This document shows positions 1 to 7,864 of a stretch of DNA of 51,154 bases, piece after piece. A program made the position numbers and the translations under genes. This DNA comes from an uncultured Lachnospiraceae bacterium (GTDB taxonomy: Bacteria > Bacillota > Clostridia > Lachnospirales > Lachnospiraceae). Location of the stretch: assembly GCA_910584585.1 (NCBI GenBank), contig CAJUBP010000037.1, positions 1-51,154 of the forward strand. Reading direction: 5' to 3'. Every line of letters begins with the position of its first letter. Positions within the stretch are counted from its first letter, which is position 1. The notes under the pieces were generated by a model. It did not search any database. It was given only the letters and a program-made list of their open reading frames with translations, and had not been told where the DNA came from.

Positions 1-87
1 CAGCAAGCAACCTGTATTTCGATGCAAATGAACTTTAGTGCTGCAGCAAGCAACCTATATTCGATACACAGGAACTAGCGGAGCGCC
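1..87. repeat. 43-bp tandem direct repeat at window start
   Basis: A unit beginning CAGCAAGCAACCT starts at position 1 and recurs at 44. The copies differ by a few bases and one indel. The second copy contains ATATTCGATACACAGG (57-72), which is found again exactly at 7819-7834, downstream of the ABC permease gene and upstream of the VapD partner promoter. No gene is seen in 1-471; the only open frames cross the hairpin element and look like noise. Confidence 0.7.
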
Positions 88-412
88 CTTTCGCTAAGCA
101 AACGATTCATGGGCGTTCTTAGTGGAGGCGAAATCCACTGCTTACAGAAACTTAGGAAGGAAGGCTTTCCTGACTTCCTTAGTTGAAGTTAGCAGTTAGA
201 GCGTGTCTTAAAATTCATTCCCGCCATCTGCATCCTCCACTTAGCGCGATATTTGCGCAAAATTCAGGTTACATAGCCCGCTATGCGCCCTTCATTTGGC
301 ACAAATCTCCCACTAAGTGGAGAATACATCTGTCAGAAAGCAATTTTAAGACACGCTCTAGTTCGCCGGAACGCTGCCCAGTTTGTGTGCGAAAGGGCGC
401 TCCGCTAGTTCC
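71..412. repeat. Nested long inverted repeat (24-bp perfect outer arms)
   Basis: The outer arms at 71-94 and 389-412 are perfect reverse complements over 24 bp (GGAACTAGCGGAGCGCCC... and its complement). Inside lie smaller hairpins (AGTGGA/TCCACT around 121-139, an imperfect CTTAGGAAG hairpin around 150-181) and the MITE-like element at 197-360. No transposase is encoded. The arrangement looks like one non-autonomous element nested in another, or a large palindromic intergenic repeat. Confidence 0.75.
197..360. mobile_element. MITE-like hairpin element with TA duplication
   Basis: Perfect 17-bp terminal inverted repeats, GAGCGTGTCTTAAAATT (199-215) and AATTTTAAGACACGCTC (342-358), are each bordered by TA (197-198 and 359-360). 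TA is the target duplication of IS630/Tc1-mariner-type transposition. Subterminal TCCACTTAG (about 235-243) and CTAAGTGGA (about 314-322) also pair, so the whole element can fold. At 164 bp with no ORF it must be non-autonomous. The family assignment is inferred from TA only. Confidence 0.7.
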
Positions 413-471
413 GTCCGTATCCAAAGAAAAAAGTCTGCCGCAATACCAGCTTAATAAAGGAGGCCAATATT

Positions 472-1470
472 TTGCAACATATTTTTATTATCGCAGAAGC
501 CGGAGACAACCATAACGGAAACCTTGCCAATGCCCTCAAGCTTGTAGATCAAGCCGCCAAAGCAGGCGCCGACTGTGTAAAGTTCCAGACTTTCGTGACA
601 GAGGAAGTCATTTCCCGATATGCCGAAATGGCAGAGTATCAGAAACAAAACACCGGAAAAACGGAATCTCAGTTTGACATGGTGAAAAAGCTGGAACTGT
701 CCTTCGACGAGTTCCGCAAGATCCGGGGCCACTGCCAAAAAAGAGGGATTTTATTCCTGTCTACGCCCTTTGATTTGCCGAGCATTGCATTCCTGAATGG
801 AATGGATATGCCTTTTTTCAAGATCCCTTCCGGCGAAATCACCAATTATCCTTATCTTAAGGCAATTGCCGAGACACATAAGGATGTGGTATTGTCCACC
901 GGAATGTGCACGATGGAAGAAATTCGGGAAGCCATAGCCCTGCTGGAAGGAAACGGCGCAGGCCGGATCACGCTTCTGCACTGCAATACAGAATACCCCA
1001 CACCCTTTGAGGATGTGAATTTAAAGGCAATGGAAACCATGCGCGCTGCCTTTAACAAAGAAGTGGGATATTCGGATCACACCCTGGGAATTGAGGTTCC
1101 CATCGCTGCGGCGGCAATGGGGGCAGTGGTGATTGAAAAGCATTTTACGCTGGATCGGAATATGGAAGGGCCGGATCACAAGGCAAGCCTGGAACCGCAG
1201 GAGCTTGCGGCCATGGTAAAAGCAGTGCGGAATATTGAGACCGCCCTGGGCACCGGAGAGAAGAAGCCCAGCCCTTCGGAGCAAAAGAACCTGGCAGTTG
1301 CCCGCAAAAGCATAGTCGCCCGCAGAAATATCCGGCAGGGAGAGCTGCTGACAGAGGAAAATCTGGCGGTAAAACGTCCGGGCACCGGCATCAGTCCTAT
1401 GCGATATTCTGAAATTTTGGGAACACAAGCGGTGAAAGATTTTAAAGAGGATCAGTTAGTAGAAATTTAA
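472..1470 (+). CDS. neuB: N-acetylneuraminate/legionaminate synthase family protein (NeuB-like)
   Basis: This 332-residue protein has the NeuB family layout. The N-terminal TIM-barrel synthase domain runs to about residue 250 and condenses phosphoenolpyruvate with an N-acetylated hexose to make a nonulosonic acid. Family motifs are present: an early EAGDNHNG segment, LSTGM near residue 142, GYSDHT near 200 and EKHFTLDR near 222. A C-terminal SAF/antifreeze-like domain (KSIVARRNIRQGE onward) completes it. The start is TTG at 472, eight bases after a strong AAAGGAGG (456-463). The PtmE-like nucleotidyltransferase follows, which favours legionaminic over neuraminic acid, but sequence alone cannot decide the product. 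The rest of the pathway would lie left of the window. Confidence 0.9.
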   Translation: MQHIFIIAEAGDNHNGNLANALKLVDQAAKAGADCVKFQTFVTEEVISRYAEMAEYQKQNTGKTESQFDMVKKLELSFDEFRKIRGHCQKRGILFLSTPFDLPSIAFLNGMDMPFFKIPSGEITNYPYLKAIAETHKDVVLSTGMCTMEEIREAIALLEGNGAGRITLLHCNTEYPTPFEDVNLKAMETMRAAFNKEVGYSDHTLGIEVPIAAAAMGAVVIEKHFTLDRNMEGPDHKASLEPQELAAMVKAVRNIETALGTGEKKPSPSEQKNLAVARKSIVARRNIRQGELLTEENLAVKRPGTGISPMRYSEILGTQAVKDFKEDQLVEI

Positions 1471-1565
1471 GGGCGGGAAAGTTTTTATGCAAGAGGGTGA
1501 GAAAATTTTATGCAAGAGGGCGGGAAAGTTTATGTAAGAGGGCGAAAAAATTTTTATGCAGGAGA
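1471..1565. repeat. Four tandem ~23-bp units after neuB
   Basis: Directly after the neuB stop codon, four degenerate units of 22-24 bp follow head to tail, each of the form GGCGGGAAAGTTTTTATGCA plus AGAG. They contain many ATG triplets but no open frame of note. This is one of several gene-tail tandem repeats in the window. Confidence 0.75.
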
Positions 1566-1640
1566 ATGAGGAAGCTTTTGCGAAGAAGCTGTTTTTCTTA
1601 CAGCTGCGTGTAAGGCAATGGAAAGGAATGAGAAATCTTC

Positions 1641-2714
1641 ATGAAAACCGAGAAATTGACGCCGTTTTTGATTTCACCGGACAGCACGGTGGCGGACGCG
1701 CTGCAGAGAATTGACGGCAACGGGAAAGGAATTTTGTTTGTGACAAATACATACCGGAAGCTCCTGGGGGTCATCACGGACGGCGATATCCGCCGCTGGC
1801 TGCTGAAAACCGGGGAGCTTAAGGGCGCGGTAAGGCAGGCTATGAATCAGAAGCCCAAGACAGTGTACCGGCAGGAAATTCCTCAGGGGATGGAACTGAT
1901 GCGCCAGTACCGGATTGCGGCTCTGCCGGTGGTGAACGCAAAAGGGGTGATTCTGGATCTTGTGTTCCGGGAAGAGGCCGGGAATCCTTATGCAGACCAG
2001 AGCAGTTCTTTAAAGGAAACACCGGTAGTCATTATGGCAGGCGGCAAAGGAACCCGGCTGTACCCCTATACCAAAATACTGCCCAAGCCTTTGATTCCAA
2101 TCGGCGACATTCCCATTATGGAACGTATCATCGCCCGGTTTCGGGATTTCGGCGTTGGAGAATTCTATGCCACAGTCAATTATCGGAAAAATATGATCAA
2201 GGCATATTTTACGGAGAATGCCGCAGATTATGAAATTTCTTATATAGAGGAAGAAAAACCGCTGGGCACAGCCGGAAGCCTGAGGCTGATTCCCGGAGAA
2301 TTTACGCGGCCATTGATTGTGACAAACTGCGACGTTCTGATTCACGCGGATTACAGCGATATTCTCAAATGCCATAAAGACGCGGGAAACGAGATGACCA
2401 TGGTAACCGCCTTAAAAAATATTGTGGTGCCTTACGGGGTGGTGCATTCCAGTGAAAACGGAGCAGTGCGTTCCATGGAGGAAAAACCAAAACTGTCATA
2501 TTTTGTGAACACCGGCATGTATATTTTAAACCCGGAAGTTCTTAAGGAAATTCCCAAAGACGCCTTTTTCCATATGACGGATTTAGCGGCCAGGCTGATG
2601 GAAGAGAACCGGAAAGTGGGCATGTATCCCATCAGCGAGGATTCCTTTCTGGATATGGGAGAATTCGAGGAGATGCGAAGGATGGAACAGAAATTGAATT
2701 TGAAATCAGAATAG
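1641..2714 (+). CDS. CBS-domain nucleotidyltransferase (PtmE-like)
   Basis: A 357-residue two-part protein. Residues 1-115 are a CBS pair (ITDGDIRRWLL is a typical CBS end). Residues 125-350 are a sugar-1-phosphate nucleotidyltransferase with the signature MAGGKGTRLYPYTKILPKPL near 132 and the metal-binding aspartate in VTNCDVLIHADY. CBS-NTP-transferase proteins next to NeuB homologs include PtmE, which makes GDP-glucosamine for legionaminic acid in Campylobacter. That substrate is inferred from architecture and neighbourhood. The ATG start at 1641 has only a weak upstream AAAGGAA. It is probably cotranscribed with neuB across the 170-bp repeat gap. Confidence 0.85.
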   Translation: MKTEKLTPFLISPDSTVADALQRIDGNGKGILFVTNTYRKLLGVITDGDIRRWLLKTGELKGAVRQAMNQKPKTVYRQEIPQGMELMRQYRIAALPVVNAKGVILDLVFREEAGNPYADQSSSLKETPVVIMAGGKGTRLYPYTKILPKPLIPIGDIPIMERIIARFRDFGVGEFYATVNYRKNMIKAYFTENAADYEISYIEEEKPLGTAGSLRLIPGEFTRPLIVTNCDVLIHADYSDILKCHKDAGNEMTMVTALKNIVVPYGVVHSSENGAVRSMEEKPKLSYFVNTGMYILNPEVLKEIPKDAFFHMTDLAARLMEENRKVGMYPISEDSFLDMGEFEEMRRMEQKLNLKSE

Positions 2715-2722
2715 GAATAGCG

Positions 2723-3385
2723 TCAATCCCATTCCGAAGGCTTTTTCTTTTTACCGCCCCAAAAGGGCGGGAAGATTCCAAACTTTGCCCCTAGGGCATG
2801 AAACAGAGGAAAGAATATCATAACAGTAAGCACCTGCACTGCCATAACAACAGGCCCCGCATAATCCTCCTGGCTGAATTTCTCGCCCTTTCCCATCATA
2901 TCAACGTAGAAGTCTCTGCGGCTTAAGGGCTGGCTGTGTTCGATCTGCCCGATGAATTCTTTTTCCAGAGACAGATCTTCCCGGACAATCTGCCCCACCG
3001 GCAAAGTGGCCTCTCCGGAATAATAATCCCCCTCTGTTTGAACGCTTTCCATATTGATGGCGGCGGCCACCCGTTCGCCGGAAGGGAGCGTAAGGGCATA
3101 GAGATAATGGTTCTTATAGTATCCCGAGCCGCAGTTTCGGTATTCGATTCCCGGCGAAATGACGGTGAACTTTTCCTGGGCTTCTAAGTCCTTGACGGAC
3201 TGGGCGCGGAAGATTTCATCTCCGGCAATGCCGCCGATTTCCCCTTCTGCTGCTGTGTGTTCTTGGGTATAGTCTTTGTATTTTTCTTTCATCACGCGTT
3301 CTGCCAGACCGGCAGGGAAAATGCTGACGAATAACGCCAGCAGCAGGCACAGCCAAATGTCAAAGCGTAGATGATGGTAGCGCAT
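2723..3385 (-). CDS. Hypothetical membrane protein
   Basis: A 220-residue protein I do not recognise. It has a hydrophobic segment near the N-terminus (IWLCLLLALFVSIFPAGLA), an extracytoplasmic-looking middle of about 140 residues, a second hydrophobic segment (VVMAVQVLTVMIFFPLFHAL) and a short basic tail (GGKKKKPSEWD). The start was set at 3385 because GGAGGTGA lies 6-7 bases upstream; an in-frame start at 3445 exists but would overlap the upstream gene. It ends 9 bp from the convergent PtmE-like gene. It forms an apparent minus-strand cluster with the next two genes. Confidence 0.75.
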   Translation of the reverse strand: MRYHHLRFDIWLCLLLALFVSIFPAGLAERVMKEKYKDYTQEHTAAEGEIGGIAGDEIFRAQSVKDLEAQEKFTVISPGIEYRNCGSGYYKNHYLYALTLPSGERVAAAINMESVQTEGDYYSGEATLPVGQIVREDLSLEKEFIGQIEHSQPLSRRDFYVDMMGKGEKFSQEDYAGPVVMAVQVLTVMIFFPLFHALGAKFGIFPPFWGGKKKKPSEWD

Positions 3386-3407
3386 AAAAATCACCTCCAA
3401 TGCATTT

Positions 3408-3848
3408 TCATTCATAATCATAAAAACCACCCCGTCTGCTCTCATAAAAATCTTTTCTGTAGCGGTTTGTCTGTTTTATATCCACTTCAGAACAGTCTTG
3501 CCGGTAAATCAGATCATCCAGTTCTCCATGATCAAAGAATAAAATTTCTTCTATTTTCTCTTCTTCCCGCACTGGGAGGAAAACCGTAAGCTGCACCCGG
3601 CGGCTGCCGCACTGGGGACATCGGTAGGCATGAAGTCCGCAGGCATAGACGCCGGCGGGAATTTCTGCTTTTTTAGATATCGGGATCAGATGTTTCCGGT
3701 AGTATTCTGGGTTCTCATGGGAACTGTAGTGCCCAACTGTCAAGTCTGGCAGGGCATATAATTGTTTGTGCATAACGTCCATCTCGCTTTGGCAGAGATT
3801 GCACCAGTTTTCGTGGAATATAGAGCGGATTTTTCGGAGTAATCCCAT
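3408..3848 (-). CDS. Hypothetical protein with zinc-ribbon-like cysteines
   Basis: A 146-residue soluble protein. Cys16 and Cys19 (CNLC) and Cys77 and Cys80 (CPQC), with Cys70 nearby, could bind a metal as a split zinc ribbon. There is no signal peptide or membrane segment. The C-terminus is rich in charged and aromatic residues. It lies 22 bp upstream of the membrane protein gene at 2723-3385 and 42 bp downstream of the one at 3891-4487, so the three probably share a transcript. I do not recognise the family and make no functional claim. Confidence 0.7.
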   Translation of the reverse strand: MGLLRKIRSIFHENWCNLCQSEMDVMHKQLYALPDLTVGHYSSHENPEYYRKHLIPISKKAEIPAGVYACGLHAYRCPQCGSRRVQLTVFLPVREEEKIEEILFFDHGELDDLIYRQDCSEVDIKQTNRYRKDFYESRRGGFYDYE

Positions 3849-3890
3849 AGGATACAGACCTCTCTTTCCTTTTGCTGCTGTCAGCGTTTT

Positions 3891-4487
3891 CTAATTACTC
3901 GATACCGATCTCCCCTTCGCCTCTGTCAGCGCTTCGGCCATCATGTCCGCTTTTGAGATTCCAGTCAGGATGTAATCGCTGTCCATTCGCCAGCGTTTAT
4001 TGGAGGTAAAGGTATTGACCCGGACGCGGATGCCGTCTATGGTAAATAAGAAGCTGACCCGGCTGCTTCCGGTCAAAGGGCCCATGCCGTTTTTTCCGTC
4101 GTCCGTCCAGATTTTGCTGATCCGGCCGGCGGGAAGCACGTAATTCTGAAAAGGGTTCCAGAAAAAGATTAGGGCAATTTTTCCATGTTCCATATCCACA
4201 ACTACGGTGCAGATATCGCTGTCAAAGGTGTGGTTGGCGCAAAATCCGCTGTGTTCCAGTTCCTGCATTAGTTTTTTCCGTTTTCCCTTAAAGATGATTT
4301 TGCCGCCGAACATCCACCAGAGAATCGACAGGACAGGGGGAATCAGAAACAGGACGACGGCTCCGGCGCCTCCGTCACGGAAAAAGGTATAGCCCAGAAA
4401 GAAGCAGAGGGCAGTGACTGCGGCGGGGATTAAAATGTAGGCCAAGAAATAGGGGACATTCATTTTCTTTACAGGTTCAGAGTTCAT
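3891..4487 (-). CDS. Hypothetical membrane protein
   Basis: A 198-residue protein with two adjacent membrane segments near the N-terminus (YFLAYILIPAAVTALCFFLGY and VVLFLIPPVLSILWWMFGG). A cytoplasmic-looking domain of about 130 residues follows, beginning after a basic KGKRKKLMQ stretch and containing beta-rich sequence (GKIALIFFWNPF, VSFLFTIDGIRVRVN). The ATG at 4487 has AAAGGA about 11 bases upstream. It is first in the three-gene minus-strand cluster and divergent from deoB. Family not recognised. Confidence 0.7.
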   Translation of the reverse strand: MNSEPVKKMNVPYFLAYILIPAAVTALCFFLGYTFFRDGGAGAVVLFLIPPVLSILWWMFGGKIIFKGKRKKLMQELEHSGFCANHTFDSDICTVVVDMEHGKIALIFFWNPFQNYVLPAGRISKIWTDDGKNGMGPLTGSSRVSFLFTIDGIRVRVNTFTSNKRWRMDSDYILTGISKADMMAEALTEAKGRSVSSN

Positions 4488-4570
4488 AATTTATGGATTC
4501 CTTTCTTTTGTTGTGGGCGCTGCAGAACTTTATGATATCATATTAATGATTTTTGGTCTAGAGCGGAAAT

Positions 4571-4599
4571 TTGACAGACTGCAAAATCTTTGTTATGTT
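4571..4599 (+). promoter_or_regulatory. Candidate sigma-A promoter of deoB-deoC-cdd
   Basis: TTGACA (4571-4576), a 17-base spacer and TATGTT (4594-4599), 124 bp upstream of deoB. Two palindromic sites lie just downstream. Confidence 0.55.
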
Positions 4600-4616
4600 A
4601 TTTCTATACTTGTGAG

Positions 4617-4672
4617 CCAAATGATTTGCCGGAAGGTTTCTGCTCCTTTAAGGACAATGGCAAATGATTTGG
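4617..4672. promoter_or_regulatory. Paired palindromic operator candidates of the deo operon
   Basis: CAAATGATTTG, an 11-bp palindrome, occurs at 4618-4628 and 4661-4671. The longer flanks (CCAAATGATTTGCC and GGCAAATGATTTGG) are near mirror images. The centres are 43 bp apart, about four helical turns, and both lie between the promoter and deoB. This fits a dimeric repressor binding two sites. No regulator gene is adjacent. Confidence 0.55.
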
Positions 4673-4722
4673 CGATTGTGGATATCATTCGGAAATAACA
4701 GATTTTCAGGAGGCGTGATTGT

Positions 4723-5919
4723 ATGGCTGGAAAAAAGTACCGCAGAATATTTACGATTGTGATTGATTCACTGGGAGTGGGCGCGTTAGAAGACGCTTCC
4801 GATTACGGGGATGAAGGGACGGATACCCTGGGGCATATTTCCCAAAGTGTGGAAGAGTTCTGTATTCCAAATCTCCGGAAATTAGGACTTGCGAATCTGC
4901 ATCCCTTAAAACAGGTTCCGGCAGTCAGCCGTCCCATGGCCTATTACATGAAAATGCAGGAGGCCAGCGTGGGAAAAGACACTATGACGGGGCATTGGGA
5001 AATGATGGGGCTTCATATCACAAAGCCTTTTTTGACCTTTACTGAGCACGGGTTTCCCAAAGAATTGATAGAAGAGCTGTCCAGGCGCACCGGCCGGGTG
5101 ATTATCGGAAATAAAAGCGCCAGCGGCACGGAGATTCTGGAGGAACTGGCGGAGGAAGAGATCGCCCAAGGCCATATGATTGTCTATACCTCTGCGGATT
5201 CGGTGCTGCAGATTTGCGGAAATGAAGAGACGTTCGGCCTGGAAGAATTGTACCGCTGCTGTGAAATTGCCAGGGAGCTTACCATGAAGGATGAGTGGAA
5301 AGTGGGCCGGGTGATTGCAAGGCCCTATGTGGGCCGGAAAAAGGGTGAATTTAAGCGGACCAGCAACCGCCATGATTATGCCTTAAAGCCCTATGGCCCC
5401 ACTGTGTTAAACGCCCTAAAGGACGCTGGCCTGGAGGTGATTTCCGTGGGAAAAATCTTTGACATTTTTGACGGGGAAGGGCTGACAGAATCCAATAAAT
5501 CGAAAAGCTCCGTCCATGGCATGGAACAGACCATTGAGATTGCCGGCCGGGAGTTTACAGGGCTTTGTTTTGTAAATCTGGTGGATTTTGACGCTTTGTG
5601 GGGGCATCGCAGAAATGTACAGGGGTACGCCAAAGAGCTGGAAAAATTTGACGTAAAGCTGGGGGAACTGCTGCCGCTTCTGAAAGAGGATGATTTGCTG
5701 ATTCTTACGGCGGATCATGGAAACGACCCCACCCACACAGGCACAGATCATACCAGGGAAAAAGTTCCGTTTCTTGCCTATTCCCCCTCCATGGAGGGCA
5801 GCGGAAAACTGGAGGACGCTCAGACATTTGCGGCAGTGGGGGCCACCATTGCAGAGAATTTCGGTGTGGAAATGCCGGAGGGAACCATTGGAACTTCTAT
5901 TTTGGAACAGTTGAAATAG
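4723..5919 (+). CDS. deoB: Phosphopentomutase
   Basis: A 398-residue member of the alkaline-phosphatase-like metalloenzymes. It interconverts (deoxy)ribose-1-phosphate and (deoxy)ribose-5-phosphate in nucleoside salvage. The N-terminal IVIDSLGVGALEDASDYGD supplies metal-binding aspartates. KDTMTGHWEMMG (near residue 87) carries the phosphorylated threonine. FVNLVDFDALWGHRRN and LTADHGNDPTHTGTDHTRE near the C-terminus hold the remaining metal ligands. Length is typical for the family. The start ATG is preceded by CAGGAGGCG. deoC and cdd follow on the same strand, forming a deoxynucleoside catabolic operon. The two palindromes upstream suggest repressor control. Confidence 0.96.
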   Translation: MAGKKYRRIFTIVIDSLGVGALEDASDYGDEGTDTLGHISQSVEEFCIPNLRKLGLANLHPLKQVPAVSRPMAYYMKMQEASVGKDTMTGHWEMMGLHITKPFLTFTEHGFPKELIEELSRRTGRVIIGNKSASGTEILEELAEEEIAQGHMIVYTSADSVLQICGNEETFGLEELYRCCEIARELTMKDEWKVGRVIARPYVGRKKGEFKRTSNRHDYALKPYGPTVLNALKDAGLEVISVGKIFDIFDGEGLTESNKSKSSVHGMEQTIEIAGREFTGLCFVNLVDFDALWGHRRNVQGYAKELEKFDVKLGELLPLLKEDDLLILTADHGNDPTHTGTDHTREKVPFLAYSPSMEGSGKLEDAQTFAAVGATIAENFGVEMPEGTIGTSILEQLK

Positions 5920-6039
5920 AGGGGTGATTTATTATTATTTGTGCCTGCGCAAGCAGAAGGGCAAGGGTGATTCGTGTGAAAAATAACATTTTTCATTGCT
6001 ATTTATGTCTTGGCAGGGTGAAAGGAATGAGTGATTTTT

Positions 6040-6699
6040 ATGGATATCACAGAGATTTTAAAAACAGTGGATCACACACTGCTTACTCAGACAGCCGTTT
6101 GGGAGGATATTCGAAAAATATTAGATGAGGGGATCCAGTATCACACTGCGTCTGCATGCATTCCTGCCTCCTATGTGAAACAGGCGGCGGAATATGTCAA
6201 AGGAAAGCTGCCGATCTGCACCGTAATTGGTTTCCCCAACGGCTACAGCACCACAGCGGTAAAAGTGTTTGAGGCAAAGGACGCCGTTGCGAACGGCGCT
6301 CAAGAGATTGATATGGTAAGTAACATCGGCTGGCTGAAAGACGGAAAATATCAGGAGATAGAAGAAGAAATCCGCCGGGTTCATGAAGCCTGCGGCGGGA
6401 AAATCTTAAAGGTGATTATAGAAACCTGCCTGCTTACCCGGGAAGAGATTATCAAAATGTGTGAAATTGTCACAAAGGCAGGGGCGGAATACATCAAGAC
6501 TTCCACAGGATTTTCTACGTCCGGCGCTGTTTTGGAAGATGTGGAGCTGATGAAAAAGCACGTTGGAAAAAACGTGAAAGTGAAAGCGGCAGGGGGCATT
6601 GCCTCCCTGGAGGACGCCGAACACTTTCTCCGCCTGGGCGCAGACCGTCTGGGAACCAGCAGGATTGTTAAAATTGCAAAGCAGGAGGGAAACATATGA
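6040..6699 (+). CDS. deoC: Deoxyribose-phosphate aldolase
   Basis: About 219 residues. It cleaves 2-deoxyribose-5-phosphate to glyceraldehyde-3-phosphate and acetaldehyde, the step after phosphopentomutase. Family features are visible: VDHTLLTQ at the N-terminus, VIGFPNGYSTTAVKVFEA, EIDMVSNIGWLKDG, KVIIETCLLT, then EYIKTSTGFSTSGA, whose lysine is the Schiff-base residue, and VKAAGGIASLEDA. The start is either ATG at 6040 or GTG at 6031; AAAGGA at 6021-6026 is too close to the GTG and rather far from the ATG. Its stop overlaps the cdd start by 4 bp (ATGA), indicating coupled translation. Confidence 0.96.
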   Translation: MDITEILKTVDHTLLTQTAVWEDIRKILDEGIQYHTASACIPASYVKQAAEYVKGKLPICTVIGFPNGYSTTAVKVFEAKDAVANGAQEIDMVSNIGWLKDGKYQEIEEEIRRVHEACGGKILKVIIETCLLTREEIIKMCEIVTKAGAEYIKTSTGFSTSGAVLEDVELMKKHVGKNVKVKAAGGIASLEDAEHFLRLGADRLGTSRIVKIAKQEGNI

Positions 6700-7109
6700 C
6701 AAACGAGGAATTGATGGCAGAAGCGAAAAAAGCCAGAGAACACGCCTATGCGCCCTATTCCCATTTTCAGGTGGGAGCCGCTCTTCTCACAAAAAGCGGA
6801 AAACTGTACCATGGCTGCAATATTGAAAACGCAGCCTATTCCCCCTCAAACTGCGCGGAGCGGACAGCCTTTTTCAAGGCAGTCTATGACGGGGAGCGGG
6901 AGTTTGAAAGAATTGCGATTGCAGGAGGCCCGGCAGGGAAGGAAGCAGAGGAACCCTGCGCCCCCTGCGGAGTCTGCCGTCAGGTGATGATGGAATTCTG
7001 TGATCCGGATGATTTCCAGATTATTCTGGCAGATGGAAAAGGAGGGTGTCTGCAGCGATCCTTAAGGGAACTGCTGCCTCTTGGATTTGGGCCGAAAAAT
7101 TTAGCGTAA
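6696..7109 (+). CDS. cdd: Cytidine deaminase
   Basis: A 137-residue homotetrameric-type cytidine deaminase, which converts (deoxy)cytidine to (deoxy)uridine. Zinc-site motifs are clear: NCAERTAFFKA near residue 52 (Cys plus catalytic Glu) and CAPCGVCRQVMMEF near 89 (two further zinc cysteines). YAPYSHFQVGAALL at the N-terminus is the usual substrate-loop region. It overlaps deoC by 4 bp and is last in the deo operon. Its 3' end overlaps the convergent VapD-like gene by 9 bp. Confidence 0.96.
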   Translation: MTNEELMAEAKKAREHAYAPYSHFQVGAALLTKSGKLYHGCNIENAAYSPSNCAERTAFFKAVYDGEREFERIAIAGGPAGKEAEEPCAPCGVCRQVMMEFCDPDDFQIILADGKGGCLQRSLRELLPLGFGPKNLA

Positions 7110-7433
7110 TTCTTCCCTTACTGAAATATCCGCATTCTTGTCAAAGACATAATTCTTGCTGTGTTCTTTGCCGATATTGGCTTCACGGCAGTCACGCATA
7201 CACAGATTCAGCCATGGATTCTTCTTGACAAGATTCCCGAGGATGCGTGTCGTTTCCGCTGAACTTATTGGTTTAGTAGATACATATACCGACCCTTGGA
7301 GCCACTTGAAGCCATTTCTCAGCATATGTTTCTTTATAATTTCATAACTGCCTCGCCAGTGTTCGTTTGGATAATAATTTTCTAATGCCTTCGTATCAAG
7401 ATCAAACGATATCTGTTTTCTCGTTTTTGCCAT
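7101..7433 (-). CDS. VapD-like (Cas2-fold) endoribonuclease toxin
   Basis: A 110-residue protein. The N-terminal KQISFDLDTKAL, the middle GFKWLQGSVYVS and a late LCMRDCREANI fit the virulence-associated protein D family, ferredoxin-like ribonucleases related to Cas2. The start was put at ATG 7433, one base after the stop of the upstream partner; a longer frame to 7535 would overlap that partner entirely. The two genes form a tight bicistron with its own promoter, the usual toxin-antitoxin arrangement. The family call is from memory of motifs, so moderate confidence. The aspartate in SFDLD would be the catalytic-site candidate. Confidence 0.72.
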   Translation of the reverse strand: MAKTRKQISFDLDTKALENYYPNEHWRGSYEIIKKHMLRNGFKWLQGSVYVSTKPISSAETTRILGNLVKKNPWLNLCMRDCREANIGKEHSKNYVFDKNADISVREELR

Positions 7434-7434
7434 A

Positions 7435-7737
7435 TCAATACACTGGCATTGCCAGAACCTTGAGAATGTCGCAGTTTTCGCCGGGGTCATCATCATCAAT
7501 CCAGCGCCATGAATGAATTTGTTCAAGAAAATCATGCTGCTCTTCTAACTCCAGCATCCCGATTTCGAGGCAGCCAAACTGATCCTCGCCGCCCTTGAAT
7601 ACAAATCTGTATGGGTTACTACTTGTATTTTCAACATTGCCAGCGCGATTAGAGAAAGCCCTTTCTGCAATTTTTTGTAGTTTTGCTAAAGTTTCACCAG
7701 GTACGGTCTTTTTAATTTCGATAATCGAACTATACAT
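7435..7737 (-). CDS. Partner protein of the VapD-like toxin (candidate antitoxin)
   Basis: A 100-residue acidic protein (contains EDQFGCLEIGMLELEEQHD and WIDDDDPGE) of unknown family. The start was chosen at ATG 7737, eight bases after AAAGGAG; a GTG at 7746 lies inside that ribosome binding site. It is first of two genes, ends one base before the VapD-like start and is driven by a good promoter at 7780-7808. An antitoxin role is inferred from position, size and acidity only. It shows no obvious DNA-binding motif. Confidence 0.65.
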   Translation of the reverse strand: MYSSIIEIKKTVPGETLAKLQKIAERAFSNRAGNVENTSSNPYRFVFKGGEDQFGCLEIGMLELEEQHDFLEQIHSWRWIDDDDPGENCDILKVLAMPVY

Positions 7738-7779
7738 ATGATACACTCCTTTGAAATGTTTGCCGTTGCTTTTTCATTT

Positions 7780-7808
7780 AGTATATAAGATTTTAAACAG
7801 AAATTCAA
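7780..7808 (-). promoter_or_regulatory. Promoter of the VapD-like bicistron
   Basis: Read on the minus strand: TTGAAT (7808-7803), 17-base spacer, TATACT (7785-7780), about 43 bases from the partner start. The repeated motif ATATTCGATACACAGG lies at 7819-7834, just upstream of this promoter. Confidence 0.65.
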
Positions 7809-7864
7809 GCCGTATCGCATATTCGATACACAGGTTACATCTGCATTCGAAGATAAAGTTCTCT

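Noticed and set aside
183..515. 110-residue open frame on the plus strand
   Set aside because: It runs through the MITE-like inverted repeat and into neuB in another frame, with no ribosome binding site and no family resemblance.
4513..4698. 61-residue open frame upstream of deoB
   Set aside because: It covers the deo promoter and both palindromic sites, and has no clear ribosome binding site. Regulatory DNA explains the region better.
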